In this document: one piece after another, positions 1-11,600 of the stretch
How the letters are laid out: each line of letters opens with the position of its first letter
How positions within the stretch are numbered: the stretch's first letter is position 1
Source of the DNA: Rhineura floridana
Lineage: Eukaryota > Chordata > Lepidosauria > Squamata > Rhineuridae
Length of the DNA stretch: 64,000 nucleotides
NCBI RefSeq assembly: GCF_030035675.1
Contig: NC_084482.1
Coordinates: 231,045,943-231,109,942 of the forward strand
Direction of reading: 5' to 3'
Made by a program: the position numbers and the translations under genes
Notes under the pieces: generated by a model
Seen by the model: the letters and a program-made list of their open reading frames with translations, nothing else
Databases searched by the model: none
What the model was told of the DNA's origin: nothing

Positions 1-250
1 AAATGCCTGGGAGAGGAGGAATGTGTTGACCTGGCACCGAAAAGATAACAGTGTTGGCGCCAGGCACACCTCGTCAAACAGATCATTCCATAATTTGTGG
101 GCCACCACTGAGAAGGCCCTCTCCTTTGTTGCCAGCCTCCCCGCTTCCTTTGGAGTAGACGGGGAGGGAGTCCCACAGCGTAGGAGGTGCCACGCTGAAA
201 GATCAGCTCCTTCCAAATATGGAACAAGCCTCATGTGGCATCTGTAACAG
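1..250 (-). repeat. L2-type LINE 3' ORF fragment
   Basis: On the minus strand this reads as the C-terminal part of an L2-clade LINE ORF, with the recurrent motif RAFSVVA.KLWNDL followed by a stretch like LAPTLLSF. The same block recurs at 29,745 and 60,385. It lies in the PFDN6 intron that precedes the first visible exon. The boundaries are approximate. Confidence 0.6.
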
Positions 251-443
251 CGGGGGCTAAAATAGCTCCCTCCCCAAATCTGCTTTCTCTTCATGATGGT
301 GGGTTTTTACGCTGCTGCTGTTGATTATTTTATTTCATGTTCCGCTGGACTGCTGCTGTGTTTCAGTTCTGATATTTTTAACTGCTGTGATCAGCCAGGG
401 TGGGTTTTCACTGAGGAAAACTCTCTTCTGTACCTGCTTCTAG

Positions 444-2490
444 ATATCAATAAATGCATGGCAGCCCGGCAAAAACTAGAGGCTCAGCTGACAGAGAACA
501 ACGTGGTGAAGGAGGTGAGTGCCTGGCTCTGCCCTCATCGCCTCCCTTGCCTCCCATGCACAGCCGCCCTTTAAAGAGCTCTCTCCCTCCCCGCCTGTCC
601 CCTCTAGGAACTGGACTTCCTGGACTCGTCCAACTCAGTCTACAAGCTGATCGGGCCCGTCCTGGTGAAGCAGGACACGGAGGAGGCCAAAGCGACCGTC
701 GGGAAAAGGCTGGACTACATCACGGGGGAGATGTGAGTCCGTCAGCCTGGTGGGGGTGGGGGGAATAAGTCAAAATCCTGGAAGTGACACTTGGTATTAG
801 CAATGATTAGCTTCAATAGAACCTGCAGGTCCAGGAACAGTCTACCTTGGAGTAACATTCTGCAGGGAGAGAGGAGGAAGAAGGCAGCACACTAGCTCAG
901 CAACACGGGAAGCTGACTTATACCACGCTAGACAATTGGTCTATCTAGCTTAGTATTATCAACACTGACTCCCATTCATTTGTGCCTCCCTGGATGCATC
1001 TTGGCTCCGTCGCATGTGAGGGGTGTCCTAGTTCAGTAGTAAAGAGTCATGCGCTCTGCAGGAGAAGGCTGAATCTCCATCATTTCCTCCAGTTGGGCAA
1101 TGGGGGCTGCCTCAGGCACTGGAGAGGTGCTGCTGCTGCCAGTCAGAGGAGACATTCCTGGCCTGGTGTGACCGATGGCGGCTTCCCATGTCTGGCATTG
1201 CTCAGGGTCAGAGCACGCACCTGAATCCCCCAGCAGCTGCAGCTAAAAGGAACAGGGGGTGTGGGGGTGTGAGCCCCACCACCCGAGAGCCCTGGAGGGC
1301 TGCTGCCTGCCAGTGTAGAAAATACTGGGCCAGCTGGGCCCTTGGTCTGAGAGAGGAGGAGGAGGAGGCAGCTTACTGTGGGAAACGGCTTGGATCCCCA
1401 GCAGATGCTTCCTTACGCAAGGGAGACCCCTTTGGGGTGGGTGGCCAAAGATCGTGCCATTGTCAGGACACCCCCCTCCACCCCCGTGGCCTGAGGGGTG
1501 GCCTCCTGTCCCTGGCTCCATGCTGCGTCTTTCAAAGGCCCCACAAGGTCAGGGGTGAACAGAAGCCCCCCGTTGCCCCTCTCCAGCTCACAGCTGCTTG
1601 GGTGGGGGTGGGGGTGGACTCTCTCTCTTTCTCTCTCAGATTTACAGCTCAAGTTGCCCCCCCCCTTGGCAGGTACAGGAACCTGCCCCCTCCAGCTTGG
1701 AGCCAGGGAGGGGAGGCAGAAGTTGGGGGTTGGCCCTGTGTGGGCACCCAGCAAGCCACAGGCTTCCCCACCCATGTTTGGGGCTGGGCAAGGATCATCC
1801 CTCTCCTCAGTCACTGAATCCTTGGGAGGAAGCGTCAGGCGGTCCTTGCTCTCCAGAGCCTGGCTGATCTCTTGCTGTAGTGGGAGGAGCGACTGGGATT
1901 ATCAAACCCGGCTCCTTGGTTCTTAGCCATGGTAGTTAAATAGAGCTCCCCAGTCCAGAGGCAGTCTACCTCTGAATCCCGCTTGCTAAGGGATAAAGCA
2001 CAGGGGAGGGATGTTGCCTTGATGCCCTTTGCAGAGGCGTCTGGTTGGTCACTGCAGGGAATGTACTTGTTGGGCTAGGCTGGGGTGGGTAGTGTGGCAC
2101 CCCCCAAATGCTGTACCACTGAGCTATGGCCTGTCTCCAAACGGGGCCTTCTTCATACCTTCCCCCTGGGTGTTGCCGTGTTTTGTCTTTCGCTCCCAGG
2201 CTGGATAGCAGCTGAATGGAAGAGCCAATTCTCTGTAGGATTAGGGAGGAGACAAAGGGACCTGTGCTCTTGCCCCATGGAAGTGTTCAGGGCTTGGGGT
2301 TTCCTGGTGCTCTCTGGCTGTGGGCAAAGGCCCAGCCCCTGACTCCCCCCCTGCGTGGTGTCATTGCAGCAAGCGGTACGAGGCACAGATGCAGGAGTAT
2401 GACAAGAAGGCGGAGCAGCAGCGGGAGACGCTGGCGCGGCTGCAGCAGGACTTCCAGAAGGCGCAGGCCAAGGTGGCCGTCAAGGCATAA
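444..2490 (+). CDS. PFDN6: Prefoldin subunit 6 (3' part)
   Basis: Beta-type subunit of the cytosolic prefoldin hexamer, which hands unfolded actin and tubulin to the CCT chaperonin. Three coding exons are visible: 444-514, 608-732 and 2370-2490, each with AG/GT borders and compatible phases. They encode QKLEAQLTENNVVKE, then KLDF-like ELDFLDSSNSVYKLIGPVLV, then a C-terminal coiled-coil helix rich in E, Q and R (KRYEAQ to FQKAQAKVAVKA), ending TAA at 2488-2490. Both helices and the linking beta hairpin of the family are represented. The first exon (about 20 N-terminal residues in human) is not in the window, as the codon for the first Asp is split and begins upstream. The gene runs tail-to-tail with RGL2. 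The identification rests on close agreement with the recalled human protein (129 aa). Confidence 0.95.
895..1195. repeat. tRNA-Ala-type SINE pieces in PFDN6 intron
   Basis: Two pieces of the commonest SINE of this window. 895-965 is the 3' part in reverse (matching copies at 12,470 and 17,320). 1015-1195 is a forward copy with a degraded tRNA-like head and the CTGCCAGTCAG block. The rest of the intron (1,196-2,369) is GC-rich and holds nothing I recognise. Confidence 0.5.
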
Positions 2491-2558
2491 AGGGGGGGGG
2501 GGAGCTGGCCAGCTGTGTTCAATGCTATTTAGGCCTCAGCCCTATTGAACTGGGCTAA

Positions 2559-2564
2559 AATAAA
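2559..2564 (+). terminator. PFDN6: PFDN6 polyadenylation signal
   Basis: A canonical AATAAA lies 69 bases after the PFDN6 stop codon, giving a short 3' UTR. The following ~630 bases up to the RGL2 signal hold nothing I recognise. Confidence 0.8.
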
Positions 2565-3208
2565 AGATTTGGGGGCAAGCCTGAGTCTCTCTTTGGGGTT
2601 TTTAGCACTCCCTTGGCAACGCTTGCCTCCCACTTAGCCACGTTGGGGGTTGGGGAAGGAGGAGAGCTGGCCAGACCCCAAAACCCCTTGCCAGGAGGCC
2701 CTTCAACCCAGGCACAATAGCCTGGAGCTGGCAGGGTGCCCTGGCCCCACATGCCTGGCTCCCTCCTCTCTGGTGTTGCTTTGTAGATCTCTAGGGCCAC
2801 GCTGCAGTTGCTTGAACTCGAGGGCACTTCCACGTGCTTCTCTTTGGCTGCCAACCTTCCCTGTGTTGCTCTACGGAAAGTTCCTCTCCCCACCAGCGAC
2901 AGGTGCCTGGGCCGTTTCCAGCCTTGCTTTGTGGTGGCAGGGTGCGTGAGAGCAGAGTCCTAATATCTTGACTCCAGGCCGTAGCCCTTGCTCCAGTTGC
3001 ACGTGCCCAAGAGGTGCACGTGGTTTACTTTATTTAACAAAGTTAATATAGTGTGTGGTTGTTTACAAGCAGATTTTCTTACGAAAGAGCTTTTAAAATT
3101 GCCTGCGTGTGCTCAGAGGTGCTCCTCTTACAGGGCTGGGTAACCAAAAAGGCTGACTAAGACTCTTCTCAACACAGACACAGGTCTTCATACCACAAAG
3201 CTTCCTTT

Positions 3209-4679
3209 TTTATTCATAGAAAATAGGTGTCCCTTATTTAGAGTAAAAACATGTCAACATTCAAAACGTATTTTGTTCTCCAAAGGGGGGGGGGGATAAG
3301 TTAGAGCAGGCGACAGGAAAGCAGCCGTCTCTGGCCCCTGAACTGCTGCCATCCACGTGTGGGGGCCACTTGCAGCAGCAGGGCCAGGAGGCAACTGAAC
3401 AGGCACAGCTGTCCCACAGCATCCACTCCTCTCCCATTTGTCCTCCTCCTGAATGTGTTAAAAGGGCCCCATAAGAAGGCACTTCTTTTGCTAAGACTTA
3501 AATAGTATAAAAATATATACAGAGCAGGGTGCTGCAAAGTTTTGAAATACTTTGCTGTGCTGTGAGGGGGGGGTCAACAAAGAATGTAAGGTGGGGCAGG
3601 AGGAGAGGGACCCCTCACTTAGCGTGGGAGAGACAAGAGCCCTGGGTTAAGCTGGTGAGGACAGGAAAAGTTGTAGTTCTAAGTCCTATATATGAAATGG
3701 CAACTTTGGATGGGAAGGCTGACTGCTTGTGGGGGTTACCTCTTTTAACAGCCTTCCTCAACCTGACACCCGGCAGGTGTTTTGGACTACAGTTCCCAGC
3801 AGCCCCATCTAGGAGAACGGAAAAAGTCACACTGTCTGAAACAGCCCCACCCTGTAAGGGTGCTACGCTCACGGGTCCTTTCTCCTCAATTCGGGAAAGA
3901 TAATTTGGCCGGGGGGGGGGAGTTCAAGCTGTACCCCTCCCCAGAGCCTCATCCTCACGCCATAGTGTCTTTAAAAATATATATATTAGTGTTCGCTTGC
4001 ATTGAGCAGCAAAGCGCAGTGATGCTCGCTTTGCGCGACGTGCATAGCCGAGTGCCCCCTTCCCAACGTGGGGCAGCCAAGGTTGGAGGAGACAATTTTG
4101 CATCTCAGCATCTGGCTGAGACTCCCTGAGAAGCAGCCCCCAACATCTCATAGTGCCGTTTGTGAGTGTTGCACACACTCCTAAGGTAGCCTAAGTGCTC
4201 TGCTTTCCAGCTGCTGTGAGGACGAATGAGCCTCTTCCCCACCACCACCTCTCCAAACAGGAGGAGCAGCCACTGACGGGGGGGCAGCTTTGTAATGCTG
4301 CCCTTGGCAGTGAAGGCACTTAGAGCATGGAAGGAGAAACAGGAAGTCAGTGGCAACACCAACAGGAAGTGCGCAACACAGATGGAAACTCTCTTTTGGG
4401 CATGAAATAACACTCCTGTCTTCGATGCAGACCTCTCACTTGAGCTAGAGAAGATTACAAGGGAAAGAAAGGTGTCCCAGTGCTGCCAAGTCAGGCAACA
4501 AGGCCTGTCGCAGTTGTGCCAATGTTGGCATCACTTCTGACAACAAGGTGTCCTCCGATGAAGCAAAAGTTAACAGCCAACTTGGCCCCAGTATTAAAAA
4601 TGAGTCCCAGTTCAGTCCCCAAGTCAAAATGGGTCACCACTGCTGACCAGTAGCTGAGGCGTCACGCTCTTCTCCACGC
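3209..4679 (-). other. RGL2: RGL2 3' UTR
   Basis: Minus-strand sequence between the RGL2 stop codon (4680-4682) and a minus-strand AATAAA at 3209-3214. It has no long coding potential. 3755-3820 resembles one half of the palindromic element family seen at 5990 and 16520. The exact cleavage site is inferred, expected a little below 3209. Confidence 0.6.
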
Positions 4680-7600
4680 TCAGAAGAGGGCCCGGGCAAT
4701 CTTGCGCCCGGTGGCTTTGATCTTTGGGAAGGTTGCGCTGATTTCCACCCCCCTTGGGGCAGGGATCCTGGGAGGGGGTGTTGGTGGGGACCGTTTCTCC
4801 TGTGGCCGTTTGGGTCGGAGCATGAAGTCCAGGCACGTGCTGTTCATGGCATAAAATACATTGGCTGTTGGTGGGAAAGCCAGCTCTGGGGAGGAGAGAG
4901 TAACAAGGGATCATCAAGACGGAGGAATAATAGTGGGAAAGAAAAGGAAGCGCCCAAAGGTTAGGAAACCTTAGGAAACAGAAACCAAATGCACAGTTAT
5001 AAGATGGGGGATACTTGGCTCAGCGATACGACGCGTGAGAAGGATCTTGGAATTGTCTTTGATCACAAGCTGAATATGAGCCAACAGTGTGATGTGGCTG
5101 CAAAAAAGGCAAACGCCATATTAGGCTGCAATAAGTATAGTTTCCAAATCGCGTGCAGTACTAGTTCCCCTCTATTCACCACTGGTTAGGGCTCATCTTG
5201 AATACTGCATCCAGTTCTGGTCTCCGCACTTCAAAAAAGATGCAGACAAACTGGAACAGGTTCAGAGGACGGCAACAAGGATGATCAGGACTGGAAACAA
5301 AGCCCTATGAGGAGAGACTGAAAGGACTGGGCGTGTTTAGCCTGGAGAAGAGAAGAATCTGTCAGGAATGCTTTGATTTGGATTTCTGCATTGAGCAGGG
5401 GGTTGGACTTGACGGCCTTATAGGCCCCTTCCAACTCTACTATTCTATGAAAGGCAACCCACCCATTCCTGGCGTTAAAAGGCCCATCCCCTCTCTCTTA
5501 AGATCGCCCTGTATTAAGAGCCCTCTTCTGCTTTGCCTAACTTGACCTGCTGGATCAACACGGTTTTATGTAATACTAAAATATAAAATGTGACTCATAC
5601 CATAAGCCTTTGCTCCTTTGACAGCAAACTAATTAGATGCCCTGATTAGAATCTGCAGATGAACTAATAAAGACTTTAATGTCATAGAATCGTAGCGTTA
5701 GAAGGGGCCTCTAAGGCCATTGAGTCCAACCCCCTGCTCAATGCAGGGATCCAGTGCAGTCTCTCGGGCAACCTTGAAGCACAGAAAAGCATCCCTCTTA
5801 GCGCTTCCATTTTATTTTTATTTCAAATTTACAACCCACCCTCTCTCCCCAGAGGTTGCCCAGGGTGGCTCACAATAATAAAACTACATCAGAACAATTT
5901 GAAATAACACTCAACATATTGCTGACAGCAGTTAAAACCAGTAGCGTAAAAACTTTATAAAATGGACTACCCAGAAGCTTGTATTAGGTGTGTTGGGGAC
6001 CCTTTGGCCCTCCAGATGTTGAGTGACAAGTCACATCAGCCTCAGCAAGCACATGGCCCCAATGGCCAAAGAGCAACACCTGGAGGGCACCCACAGGTTC
6101 CCCACCTCTGGCTTAGATAAATAAAAAAAGTCTTCACGTTTCCTGAATGCACGTAAAGAGGAGGAACTGCTGGGTTTATCTTGGAAATTAATTTCCCTTT
6201 AAGAATTCACTAGCAGTCTCTCATTACTCAGGAATTCCAAGAAACCAAACAGCCAGTGCCACTTTCAAAGGCCCAGTCCACCATCTCGACCCAAAATGGT
6301 GTCCAGCCTGCCCCTTGACCTCAGGAACCACCACGCAAATTTGGGGTATGATCTCTTAAGAGCGGTCCAAATGCCCCATGAACAAACAACTTTCCAAGAT
6401 GTGTCGTAGATTTAGGAATAAGGTCTGAATGAACGCAGGTGTCAAAGGATCAACTTTGTTTCCTTGGCTTTAATTCCATCCACAGTTCAAATGGTGGGGG
6501 CTGCGTGGGAGGGGTGGAAATGCTCCACAACGTGAACCTCTGGTGATGATGCTCCACCCCGCCACCAAGTCCCAGGCTCTTCCCCCCACCCCCCCTGCTT
6601 CCTTCCTCCCACGGCCTCACCTCGGCCTTCAGGCAGTAGCTGCACCAGTTCGTAGCTGGGGGCCAGGCCCCGATCCTGGTTGTGTTTCTCCAGCACCTTC
6701 CCAATCACCGCAGGCGCCTTGTCTTGACTCGTGACCTACAGACGGCAGCGATGACACAGAAAGAATGAAGGAATGCTTTGGTTTGGATTCCTGCATTGAG
6801 CAGGGGGCTGGACTTGATGGCCTTATGGGCCCCTTCCAACTCTACGATTCTATGATTCAGGATGGAGAAAGTCCTTCTTCACGCAGCGCATAGTTAAGCT
6901 ATGGAACTTGCTCCCACAGGAGGTGGTGATGGCCACTAACTTGGACTGCTTTAAAAGCGGATTGGGCAAACGCATGGAGGATAATTAGGCTATCGGTGGC
7001 TACTAGCCATGATGGCTATGTTCTGCCTGCACGACTGGAGGCGGTGTGCTTTTGAATGCCACTCACTGGGAATCACCGCTGGGGCGAGTGGTGCTCTCGC
7101 ACTCAGGTCCTGCTTGCAGGCTTCCCACAATGGGCATCTGGTTGGCTGCTGTGAGAACAGGATGCAGGACTAGACGGGCCCCTTTCTGGGCCTGATCCAG
7201 CTGCTGTAGGGCTCTTGAAGAAGCAGACCTTTCAGTCTTTCCCACCTGGTGCCCTGTGGGTGTTTTGGAACTACTGCACCTCCCCACAGCTGTGCCCGCT
7301 CCCTCCCTCCCAGCAGGCATTTATGCCAAGGAGAGGCCACCCCCCCACACACCCCGAGCCCAGTCCTGCCCTTGTGAGCCCCTGAGGGGCCCGGGAGCCC
7401 CCCCACTCACCAGAATGCTCTTGTAGAGGGTGCCGTTCTGCAGGGCCATGCTCACGCGGATGATGCGGCAGTCCGAGGGCAAGCCGCTCCCGGGGGCGGG
7501 GGCCGTGGGATAGGCCGGCCCGCAAGAGGCAGAGCGCCGGTGTCCCCGGACAAAGGTGCCCCCGGTGGCAGGAGGGGGGGCAAGGCCTCCCGGGGATGAG

Positions 7601-8518
7601 GGAGAGGTGTTTTCTGGGGCCGTGTCCAATGAGGAGACGGAGGGCCACTTTATATGCTGGGAAAGGAAAGGGAGGGATAGTGAGGTGAGCAGGCAGGGGG
7701 GCTGCTGAGCAAATGGCAAGGGCCATGTGGGAAGTAATGAAGGGGCCTCTTTCAGAGTGGTCTGGATTTGAATGGCTACATCTCCAGGTAGAGAGACTCC
7801 CTCCCTGAGCCCTGCCAGTCAGTGCTGCCAGGACTGAGACAGACAGACAGACCAAGAGTCCGACTTGGTGACGTGGGCCACCATGCACACACTTGTCCAG
7901 ACACCCCCGAGAGCAGCCTGTGGCCATCTGTGTGTAGAGAAAGGGCCGTAAGCTCAACACACACACACACACTCTCTCTGCTCAGAGCAGGCAGTTCTAA
8001 GCTGCTAGAACGGCCACGAGTCTGACTCAATGTCACATTTGGATTTTTTTGTGTTTTGGATGAGTCCAGTTTAAATTCCAAAGGACATTTTCCGAAGTTC
8101 TGCAGCCAAAACGCAGGTTGAAGTTCATGGTGCATTGCGGCGCTGTCCTGGTTAACAACACCATTTGGCTTCTTATTACTCACGTGGAAGTCAGAGCACA
8201 TGTGAAAAGACAAATGTCTGGTGGGAGAGAGCCCTTCTTTTTAATGCTGGGGTTGTTGTTTTTCCCTTCCGGCTTTGAGCAATGGAAACTAAGAGGAGAA
8301 AAGGGGCCCACAGCCTTGCAAGGAAGGGTGCAACAGGGTGAAGCCTTGTCACTGCCACCGCCCTGTCCATCCCACAAGATAAGGCAGCACAACGGCCACT
8401 GCTGGAGGCAGGAAATAACCCCTGCACAATGCCTGTTGCTGGGAATGGCAAGTGGGGGAGAGTGTTGCACTCCGGCCTTGCTTGCTTGCGGGCTCTGAGG
8501 CTTCTGGCTGGCAACTGT

Positions 8519-8613
<95 letters not shown>

Positions 8614-11600
8614 TTTGGTTTATATCCCGCCCGCCCTCCCAGCAGGGCAAACAAAAGCGCTAAAAACACATCAAAACGTCATAAAAACAGGCCTTAAAAT
8701 ACATTAAAACAAAACATTAAAAACATCTTTAAAAAAAGGGTTAAAAAAAGTAAAATGCTGTGGCCTGATCCAGCAGCGCTTTGTATGTTCTTACTTAAAA
8801 GCTTTACTCTGTTTTGGACATAGGTAGTAACAAGCAATTCAAGTAAACTGCCTTGGAGATACGAGGCGCTCAGCGGCTCCTTCTGCACTGGCGTAATGGA
8901 TTCATGCACGCAGCGATCCTAAACCTGCTTATCTGGGTGTAAGCTCCAGTGAGCCCACTCCTGAGTAAACACTTCTGAGCGAACAAAGGACTGCACCGTG
9001 AAGGCTGCAATCTTATGCACACTTGCCCAGGTGGAGGCACCGCTAAACAAAGTTACTTCCATGTAAACATGCCCAGAGTTACGCCATTATCTGGATAATG
9101 TCTAATTCTGAATGAGAAAGGACAGAGACAAGCAGGTGAAATGTTCCCCAAATTTACAAGCAGAGGAAGAAAGAGGCTTCCTCTTTTTAAAAAGTTTATA
9201 TTTTGACCTCCCATGTATTTTGCAGAGGTTTGGGGACTTTTTTCTACTACCCTTTTGTGTGTTTTTCTGTTGGGATCAGGGGTGGAAACAAGGTTGGGGA
9301 CCCAGAATAACACAGGCCAAGAGGACAGAAAATGAGGAATTCCCCCCTCCTGACTGATAGGACCCTCCGCAACCCATGCCTCTTCTGTGGTTTTGCTCTG
9401 ACATTATCATGAGATCTAGATACTTGAGGGAACAACCCCCTGGGAACTGTCTTGCTCATGCCCTGTTGAAATGAACATGAATTATGTTTATTTTATTGAC
9501 ATATTTCTAGTCTGCACTTTCATAAACTATCTCAAGGCACAATTATGAAAGGGGCCTCCGTTCCTCTCAAGTGCTTGAGCAGGAGAAGGTGCAACGAACA
9601 AGACTCCAGCCAGGTTCTGAATGCGAGGCCACGGCCCACACTCCGTGGCACGACTACAGGCGATGTGCAGATTCTGAGGCCATCGTGTCCCCCCCATCCC
9701 AAAAATCACATTGTGTGTCCCCCATCCCAAGAATCACAGCTGGGAGGATGAAGGAGTGCAGCTGGGGAAGCTTGCCCCCCCCCACTCACCTGGCCCAGGT
9801 GCGATTGCCCCTGTGGGGAGGGGGAGGCAAGCGGTGGCAGCAGGAGGTCTGGCGGCGCTTGTGGGGTGCTGGACTTGTCCCAGGAAACCAGCATGCTCAT
9901 TCCCAGCGAGGTGGCCAGGCTGCAGAGAAGGGAGAGAGAGAGGGCGGGGGGCAAGGGGATGGTTGGGAGCCTGGTTAAGAGGATCCCTGCCATGTCCCCT
10001 CCGGCACAGCCCCCTCCTGTTCACTCCTCTGGGAGAAGGTCCTGTGTTTGCAGAGTGCCTTGAAGAAAGAAGGTTCTGGGATTGGGGCAGGGGGAGACAC
10101 CCCGAGGGCCCCCCAACACCAGTGCCCGCTCCCATCTCTCACTCTGCGCAGTGGGTGATCACCAGGGTGGGTTTCACAGGTCGGGCGGCGGTCACTCCCT
10201 CTGCAGGCGGTTCAATGGTGCAGGACAGCTGGTAGCTGCAGGGGGGAAGCGGGGAGAGGGAGCCGTCAGCTTTTAATATCAGAAAAACGATTAATTCCCA
10301 GAGGAGGAAGCAGCCACCGGGCTGGCCTCTTGCAGCAGAACTGACAAAGAGACCAGCACATTTATTACGGCAGAAGAAGATTCCGTGGGCTGAGGCCTGC
10401 ACTTCATCAAATGCAGGAAAGAAAACTGCAGTCTGTGAAAGATTATTGTTGTATTTATTGCCTGCCCTTCACCAATAGATCCCAAATACAGCCTGGCATA
10501 ATATATTTGTTAGTCTTTAAGGCACCACAAAACTCCCTGCTGTTTGTGGGTGTTAGTGCAAGGCTGGAACAAACGAGAAATCAGAAGAAGGCTAGGACTG
10601 GGGAGGGCAGCTGTGAGAGAACTAGAAAAGGTCCTCAAATGCAAAGATGTATCACTGAACACCAAAGTCAGGATCATTCAGACCATGGTATTCCCAATCT
10701 CTATGTATGGATGTGAAAGTTGGACAGTGAAAAAAGCGGATAAGAGAAAAATCAACTCCTTTGAAATGTGGTGTTGGAGAAGAGCTTTACGGATACCATG
10801 GACTGCAAAAAAGACAAATAATTGGGTGTTAGAACAAATTAAACCAGAACTGTCAGTAGAAGCTAAAATGATGAAACTGAGGTTATCATACTTTGGACAC
10901 ATAATGAGAAGACATGATTCACTAGAAAAGACAACAATGCTGGGAAAAACAGAAGGGAGTAGAAAAAGAGGAAGGCCAAACCAGAGATGGATTGATTCCA
11001 TAAAGGAAGCCACAGACCCGAACTTACAAGATCTGGACAGGTTGGTTTATATGAGATGCTATTGGAGGTTGCCGATTCATAGGGTTGCCATAAGTTGTAG
11101 TCGACTTGAAGGCACATCACACACACACACACAGAATGACCAAGGGAAGGAAAGCAGATTTCAGCTAAACATCAGGAGGCTTGGCAGCCACCTGTTAGGT
11201 ATGTTGTAGTTGCAAAATCCTGCACTGCAGAACTTGCACTGCACAGGGGGGTTGGGCTATGTGACCTCCAAGATCCCTTCCAACTCTCTACGATTCTATG
11301 GCTCTGCATTCGCAGCAGCCAAACGCTGGAGAGGTTTCAAGGACCCACACCCACCTCTGGGCTTCGCTGAGACGGGGGAGGCGTTGCAGCCACCGCTGGA
11401 GGGGGCGGTCAGGATTCAGTGCATAGTTGTGGCACTTGGCCTGGAGGAGGCGCAGCTGGGTCAGGATCTCAAACTCCTGGCGGGGGAGGGGGAAAAAGAA
11501 AAAGCATTAATAATAGCAGGCAGCCATGCGCATTCACACGCACCCCTCAATTTATCAGGAGGGATTGGGGTACCTGGGGTACCCCTCCCCTCTTGTGCTG

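Noticed and set aside
7271-7972. 233-codon minus-strand open frame
   Set aside because: It reads through RGL2 exon 7411-7656 in a frame different from the Ras-association protein.
8429-8707. Open frames encoding long FIYL repeats
   Set aside because: They are translations of the (TTTA)n microsatellite.
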